In this document: positions 44,260 through 48,246 of the stretch, one piece after another
Position numbering within the stretch: the stretch's first letter is position 1
How the letters are laid out: each line of letters starts with the position of its first letter
NCBI GenBank assembly: GCA_025463745.1
Contig: JAODBB010000011.1
Coordinates: 1 to 48,246, forward strand
Direction of reading: 5' to 3'
Length of the DNA: 48,246 nt
Source of the DNA: Subtercola sp.
GTDB lineage: Bacteria; Actinomycetota; Actinomycetes; Actinomycetales; Microbacteriaceae
Translations under genes and position numbers: made by a program
Notes under the pieces: generated by a model
Told to the model about the DNA's origin: nothing
Databases searched by the model: none
The model's input: the letters and a program-made list of their open reading frames with translations, nothing else

Positions 44260-44368
44260 CAGACGAGGTCCGCTCGACCACCCCTTGGGGGTCGTTGGTG
44301 ATTGGAGCGCCGGGCGCCAGCTGAAATCGGCGTCTGTTCGAACCCAGAGCTCAACGTGGTCATTTCGT
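44260..44368. other. Gap after the ridA remnant
   Basis: No gene. A hairpin CGACCaCCCC-tt-GGGGgTCG (near 44277-44296) may end transcription of the leftward cyclase operon. The rest is unremarkable. Confidence 0.45.
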
Positions 44369-45241
44369 CTAGCGAATTGCGACTGCGTTGATGGGCGATC
44401 CGAAAGCGCCGTGGATGCGCAGCGGGACGCTGCTGAGAAGAAAGTCATATCGCCGATCGGCGCGACAGGCAGCCGCGAGATCGCGAAGCGCCCACAGTTC
44501 GCCGAGCGGCACGCCTTGGCCGCGTAGCATCTCGATGTGCAGTGCGTGGTCGGTGGGCAGCGCTTCTACGGCGGGGTTGTCCGAGGCGATCGCGAGCGGG
44601 TCCAGTTCTTGCCACAGTGTGATGGTGGATCCGTCGATTCCGGCGACTGGCCCGGTGGGGAATCCGCCGTCGAGGTCGGCTCGGACGTTCTCGAATCCGG
44701 TATAGAGGAGGACCACGTCGCCAGGCTCAACGTCTACGGACTGGGCGGCGAGTGCGTGTTCCACCATGGAGCGGTCCACCCGAAGTCCCTCGGGCAGTTT
44801 GCGACCGTCGCCGAATTCGGCCACGAGATCTATGAGTACGCCCCTGGCGATGATCGCTGGGCCGAGCGCCTGGATCCCAAGGTGCTCCGGTGTTGCGTTA
44901 CGGAAAGTCTCCTCTAAGCCGAAGCCGCCGTAGTAGACGGAACGGTTCGTATCGTCTATTACACCGTAATGCGCGAATGCGTCCCACTGAGAACTTCCCT
45001 GGAGCGCCAATTCGATCTGGTCGTCGTTGATCAGGAGGAACCGGCCGTCGGGCAATGCACGGATGTCGTTGAGAAGGCGTGCGGTGCGGGTGAACTGCGG
45101 GCGACCAAAGGGAACGTCGGGATCGTTCAGTTCGAGATTGAGCGAGATGACCTCCCCGGTCTTGGCAGCGTTCAGGCCGCGCAGCACGTTCGCGCCGCCG
45201 AATCGGGCCGGTGCTCCAAGGGGTTTCCAGTCCTGACTCAT
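44369..45241 (-). CDS. Cyclase-family (kynurenine-formamidase-like) hydrolase
   Basis: This 290-residue protein of the PF04199 metal-dependent hydrolase fold covers kynurenine formamidase and isatin hydrolase types. It lacks the classical HxGTHxD site; at that place it reads LQGSSQWDAFAH, so only the Asp and last His remain, as in the longer subfamily with QWDxxxH. Other family parts are VLIDLVAEFG, EPGDVVLLYTGFE and LHIEMLRGQGVPLGELWAL. ATG 45241 is used because the upstream frame is basic and unlikely. It is the last gene of the leftward SDR operon and probably opens or hydrates a lactam or lactone made by the SDRs; the substrate is unknown. Confidence 0.82.
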   Translation of the reverse strand: MSQDWKPLGAPARFGGANVLRGLNAAKTGEVISLNLELNDPDVPFGRPQFTRTARLLNDIRALPDGRFLLINDDQIELALQGSSQWDAFAHYGVIDDTNRSVYYGGFGLEETFRNATPEHLGIQALGPAIIARGVLIDLVAEFGDGRKLPEGLRVDRSMVEHALAAQSVDVEPGDVVLLYTGFENVRADLDGGFPTGPVAGIDGSTITLWQELDPLAIASDNPAVEALPTDHALHIEMLRGQGVPLGELWALRDLAAACRADRRYDFLLSSVPLRIHGAFGSPINAVAIR

Positions 45242-45269
45242 CGTTTCTCGCTTTCCGTGTCGTCGTGCG

Positions 45270-46019
45270 TCATACGTATGCCCCGCCATTGATATGCAGT
45301 ACTGCGCCAGTCAAGAAGGATGCACGTGGGGATAGCACCGCCGAGACGAAGTGTGCGATGTCGTCTGGCTTGCCGATTCGGCCCACGGGGTTGTCGGCGT
45401 ATCGTCGCATGACCTCGTCGGGCACGTTGGCGATCATCGGGGTCTCGATGGTTCCCGGGGCGATCACGTTTACCGTGATGCCGTCGGGGCCTAACTCCTT
45501 GCACAAGGCTTTCGCGAAGCCGATGATGCCGGCCTTCGCCGCTGCGTAGTGCACGTGGCCGGCGCTACCGCTCACACCTGCCATCGACGAGAGCATGACG
45601 ATGCGCCCATAGCCGAGGGTGCGCATCGAAGGCACCAGCGCGCGAACCGCGAGGTAGTCGCCGGTCAGGTGTGAGGCCATCATCCGTTCCCACCGGTCGG
45701 GGGTGAGTTCATCCAAAGCGGTGAAGTCGTTGAATCCAGAGCATGTGACGAGCGCCGAGACCGAGCCGAACTCGGACAGCGTCGTCGCTGTGGCCGCAGC
45801 CACCTGGTCGGGATCGGCGACATCCACCGAAAGGGCGATGGCCTGGCCGCCGCATTCCTCGACAGAGCGAGCCGTGTGCTCGGCGAGCCGAAGATCATGA
45901 TCCCAGATCGCGATCCGGTACCCCTGCATCGACTGTTCGCGCGAGATTGCTCGCCCTATGCCGCCGCCACCGCCGGTCACGACGACGACACCGTTCTCGA
46001 TTTCATCATGGATTAGCAC
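45270..46019 (-). CDS. Short-chain dehydrogenase/reductase (SDR 1)
   Basis: This 249-residue classical SDR has VVVTGGGGGIGRAI (cofactor loop), SSMAGVSGSAGHVHYAAAKAG (catalytic Ser, Tyr-x3-Lys), and NVIAPGTIETPM. The acidic residue after beta2 (WDHD) favours NAD over NADP. It is the middle gene of the leftward operon. It resembles SDR 2 upstream through most of its length, including GSAGHVHYAAAKA and ALCKELGPDGITVN, so the pair arose by duplication. Confidence 0.92.
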   Translation of the reverse strand: MLIHDEIENGVVVVTGGGGGIGRAISREQSMQGYRIAIWDHDLRLAEHTARSVEECGGQAIALSVDVADPDQVAAATATTLSEFGSVSALVTCSGFNDFTALDELTPDRWERMMASHLTGDYLAVRALVPSMRTLGYGRIVMLSSMAGVSGSAGHVHYAAAKAGIIGFAKALCKELGPDGITVNVIAPGTIETPMIANVPDEVMRRYADNPVGRIGKPDDIAHFVSAVLSPRASFLTGAVLHINGGAYV

Positions 46020-46033
46020 TCAGATTCCCATCG

Positions 46034-46765
46034 TCAATAGGTGTATGCGCCACCGGAGAGATTCACCACTGCACCCGTGATGAAGCTCGCCTGTGGGCTG
46101 GCGAGAAACAGCACGGTCTCCGCGACGTCTGCGGGAGTTCCGACTCGACCGACAGGATTATTGGAATTCCGCTCTGCGATCTCCGGCTTGATGAGCTTGA
46201 GCATGGGAGTGTCGATCGCTCCTGGCGCAATAGCGTTGACCGTGATCCCACTCGGACCGAGTTCTTTGCACAAAGCCTTGGTGAGGCCGAGGATCGCCGC
46301 TTTCGCAGCCGCGTAGTGCACATGGCCCGCGCTGCCACTGAGCCCGGCGAGGGAGGAGATGAACACCATGCGCCCGAAGTGGGCATCGATCATCGACGGG
46401 GTCACCGCCTGCGCGCAGACGAACGTGCCCGTCGCGTGCACGGTGAGCATGGAGGTCCACTCTTCGATAGTGAGGTCGAGGAAGTCCACGAACCGGCTGT
46501 AACCGGCGCCAGTCATCAGAGTTGAAATGTTGCCGAAAGCAGAGATGGCACGAGCCGTGGCGTCACGTACCTGGTCTTGATCTGCGACGTCTAGCGCCTC
46601 AGACTCTGCCCGGCCTCCCGCCTCGACGATGGCGTCGGCCGTCGTGCGAGCTGCGTCTGGGTCGCGGTCCCATACCGATACGGCATCGCCGCGGGCGGCA
46701 AGACGCAGGGCGACTTCTCGCCCGATGCCTCCGCCCCCTCCGGTCACGACGGATACTCCGCTCAT
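46034..46765 (-). CDS. Short-chain dehydrogenase/reductase (SDR 2)
   Basis: This 243-residue classical SDR has VVTGGGGGIGREV, VWDRDPDAA (Asp after beta2, so NAD preference), SSLAGLSGSAGHVHYAAAKAA (Ser/Tyr/Lys triad) and NAIAPGAIDTPM. It is the first gene of the leftward operon, 14 bases before SDR 1. Likely a catabolic hydroxy/keto oxidoreductase for the compound imported by the divergent binding protein; the substrate is unknown. Confidence 0.92.
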   Translation of the reverse strand: MSGVSVVTGGGGGIGREVALRLAARGDAVSVWDRDPDAARTTADAIVEAGGRAESEALDVADQDQVRDATARAISAFGNISTLMTGAGYSRFVDFLDLTIEEWTSMLTVHATGTFVCAQAVTPSMIDAHFGRMVFISSLAGLSGSAGHVHYAAAKAAILGLTKALCKELGPSGITVNAIAPGAIDTPMLKLIKPEIAERNSNNPVGRVGTPADVAETVLFLASPQASFITGAVVNLSGGAYTY

Positions 46766-46990
46766 ACCTCATGCACCTCCAGAAGTCATGGCTGCCAGGA
46801 TCAACCGGGTCGCTGCCGTGAAATAAACGCTTCGACTCGCCGGTGAATCCAATTCAGCACATTCGCTATTGATCGAGAATTGAGTATACTCTGTCCGGAA
46901 GTGTTTAGTTTGAACATCCGCCGGAACCCTTTCATTTAGGGACAAAGCTTGTGAGCGATGGCGCTCACCAGAACGGAAGTGAGTATCAGT
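46766..46990. promoter_or_regulatory. Divergent control region with palindromic -10
   Basis: GAGTATACTC (46882-46891) is a perfect 10-bp palindrome containing TATACT on both strands, so it could be a -10 in both directions. TTGATC lies just upstream on the plus strand. The region is more A/T-rich than its surroundings. The palindrome might instead be an operator; no regulator gene is in the window. Confidence 0.5.
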
Positions 46991-48199
46991 ATGCTCAAAT
47001 TCAAGAAGCTTGTTGCCGCTGCAGCGGTGGCGACCCTCACAATCGGCCTCGCCGCCTGCTCGTCCGGCGGGAGCTCGAACACCAACAGTTCTGGCAGCAG
47101 TCAGCCGTACCAAGTGCTCTTTATGGGCGGTACGAGTGGATTCGTGGCCACCCTCGCTCAGGCTCAGCTCGCCGGCTACCAGGCCGGCGCAGCCGACATC
47201 AACGCTCATGGCGGGATCAACGGACGGCAGATCGAGATCACATCCGTCGATACCGCGGCCGATGCGACCAAGGCGACGAGCCTCCTCACTCAGGCGCTCT
47301 CCTCCAGTACGCCACCCGACCTCGTGATTCCCGGCACCACCAGCGCCGAAACGTTGGCTCTTCTTCCGCAGCTGACCCGCAGCAAGATACTGGGCATGTC
47401 GGAGTCGGCGTCGAACTCCATCAACAATCCGGCGTCATACCCCTATGGGTTCAGCGTCTCGGTCGGTCAGACGCTTCCGGCTCAGGCGCTCGCTCAGTAC
47501 GTGAAGAGTCAGGGATACAAGACGGTCGGAATCCTCGCAGCCAGCGACGAGACGGGTACCGCGGGTTCGACCGCGCTGCAAACCGCAGTGCAGGGCGTGG
47601 GCCTCACCGCGAACGTGGTTTCGTACGACGCGGCCGCGGTCGACGTCTCCCCTGAACTCGAAAAGCTGCGCAGCGGCAATCCCGATGTGATGCTGTACAT
47701 TGCGAACGGCGCTCAGATCCCCGTCATTCTCAAGAGCCGGCAGAAGATCGGCTGGACGGTTCCGACGATCGCCGACCTCTCCACGGGATCGAATGACATC
47801 TGGCAGCTGGCCGATGGCGACCCGGCCAAGGGCACGTCGGCCATGGTCTATCCGATCCAGGCGTATGTTGACCCGAGCGCGCAGACGGAGGAGTTCAAGA
47901 ACTTCAACACCGAATTGGCGACGGTCGGAGTCCCTCCCTACACGTCGTCGCTATCGCTCTACGGGTTGGCATGGGACATCATGCACCTGGTGCAGGCCGG
48001 CGCCAAGCAGGCGAACAGCACCGCCGGCCCCGATATCGCAAAAGCACTGGAGAACCTGCAACAGCCGTCTCCCCAGCCCTGGGCTGTGTTCACGGATGAG
48101 ACGTTCTCTCCGACCAACCACTTCCTGGCGCCGGATGCATCGCAGTTCAAGGTGGTCGCGGTCGGGCCGACTGTCGACGGCATGATCAAGTCGAATTGA
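46991..48199 (+). CDS. ABC transporter substrate-binding lipoprotein (branched-chain/LivK type)
   Basis: This 402-residue protein has a lipoprotein signal MLKFKKLVAAAAVATLTIGL with lipobox LAAC (Cys23) and a Ser/Gly-rich tether. The periplasmic-binding fold is type I (PF13458-like): GYQAGAADINAHGGINGRQIEI, DLVIPGTTSAETLALLPQL, GYKTVGILAASDETG. The class binds amino acids, amides or aromatic acids. ATG 46991 with AAGTGAG upstream is chosen over the GTG 33 bases earlier. Only this component is inside the window; permease and ATPase genes probably follow. It is divergent from the SDR/cyclase operon and likely takes up that operon's substrate. Confidence 0.92.
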   Translation: MLKFKKLVAAAAVATLTIGLAACSSGGSSNTNSSGSSQPYQVLFMGGTSGFVATLAQAQLAGYQAGAADINAHGGINGRQIEITSVDTAADATKATSLLTQALSSSTPPDLVIPGTTSAETLALLPQLTRSKILGMSESASNSINNPASYPYGFSVSVGQTLPAQALAQYVKSQGYKTVGILAASDETGTAGSTALQTAVQGVGLTANVVSYDAAAVDVSPELEKLRSGNPDVMLYIANGAQIPVILKSRQKIGWTVPTIADLSTGSNDIWQLADGDPAKGTSAMVYPIQAYVDPSAQTEEFKNFNTELATVGVPPYTSSLSLYGLAWDIMHLVQAGAKQANSTAGPDIAKALENLQQPSPQPWAVFTDETFSPTNHFLAPDASQFKVVAVGPTVDGMIKSN

Positions 48200-48246
48200 T
48201 GGCGGGGCGGGCGCCGCATGGGGCGCGCCCCCGAAGTAAAAGTGTA

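Overview
The window reads as a chromosomal segment of a high-GC actinobacterium, most likely of the family Microbacteriaceae. The evidence is the roughly 65% G+C, frequent GTG/TTG starts, many GTGA/ATGA stop-start overlaps, leaderless genes with a -10 hexamer six or seven bases before the start codon, and gene neighbourhoods usual in that family (pnp/M16 peptidase/dapB and leuA/recO/uppS/dusB/dgt/dnaG). Genus and species cannot be read from it. No transposase, phage gene or CRISPR array was seen.

Layout. 1-1.4 kb: a small leaderless gene divergent from a crcB pair (dual-subunit fluoride channel). 1.5-5.0 kb: a redox operon with a Ser-rich secreted peptide, an ApbE flavin transferase, a ferric-reductase-like membrane protein, a NuoF-like flavo-iron-sulfur protein and a 3Fe-4S ferredoxin. 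The usual FMN-binding acceptor domain is absent; the Ser-rich peptide ends in a sequence resembling a flavinylation site. 5.1-6.4 kb: an EAL-DICT c-di-GMP phosphodiesterase. 6.5-13.3 kb: rpsO and pnp, separated by a membrane protein and two tandem GH25-DUF4214 lysozyme-like genes on the opposite strand. 13.6-17.9 kb: M16 peptidase, histidine phosphatase, GNAT, dapB, a tiny repeat-encoded ORF and a TPR membrane protein. 18-24.1 kb: a TIGR01777 epimerase, a thioredoxin/DUF4395 pair and an esterase/MprF-like pair (probable aminoacyl-lipid synthesis and turnover). 24.1-36.1 kb: a leucine leader peptide with leuA, then recO, uppS, ybaK, a DsbA/FrnE protein with a small overlapping Cys protein, dusB, dgt, dnaG, an ABC ATPase and a hydroxyacid dehydrogenase. 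36.2-41.1 kb: tRNA-Asn, a small Tat-type exported protein, a 1065-residue LAATG-anchored surface protein and azlCD. 41.2-44.1 kb: def, a DMT transporter and a GT4 glycosyltransferase. 44.1-48.2 kb: an accessory catabolic cluster with a ridA remnant, a cyclase-family hydrolase, two SDRs and, divergently, a branched-chain-type ABC binding lipoprotein.

The most notable signals are: (i) the ApbE operon whose only candidate acceptor is a 100-residue Ser-rich peptide; (ii) a leaderless leader peptide with four consecutive Leu codons plus a hairpin before leuA; (iii) about ten leaderless starts, several sharing the hexamer TAGGCT; (iv) recurrent short tandem arrays (15-33 bp) at gene ends and junctions, in four cases copying the stop-codon region of the adjacent gene; (v) an enriched hexamer GGATGC/GCATCC across the window; (vi) a small Cys-pair protein translationally coupled to a DsbA-family protein.
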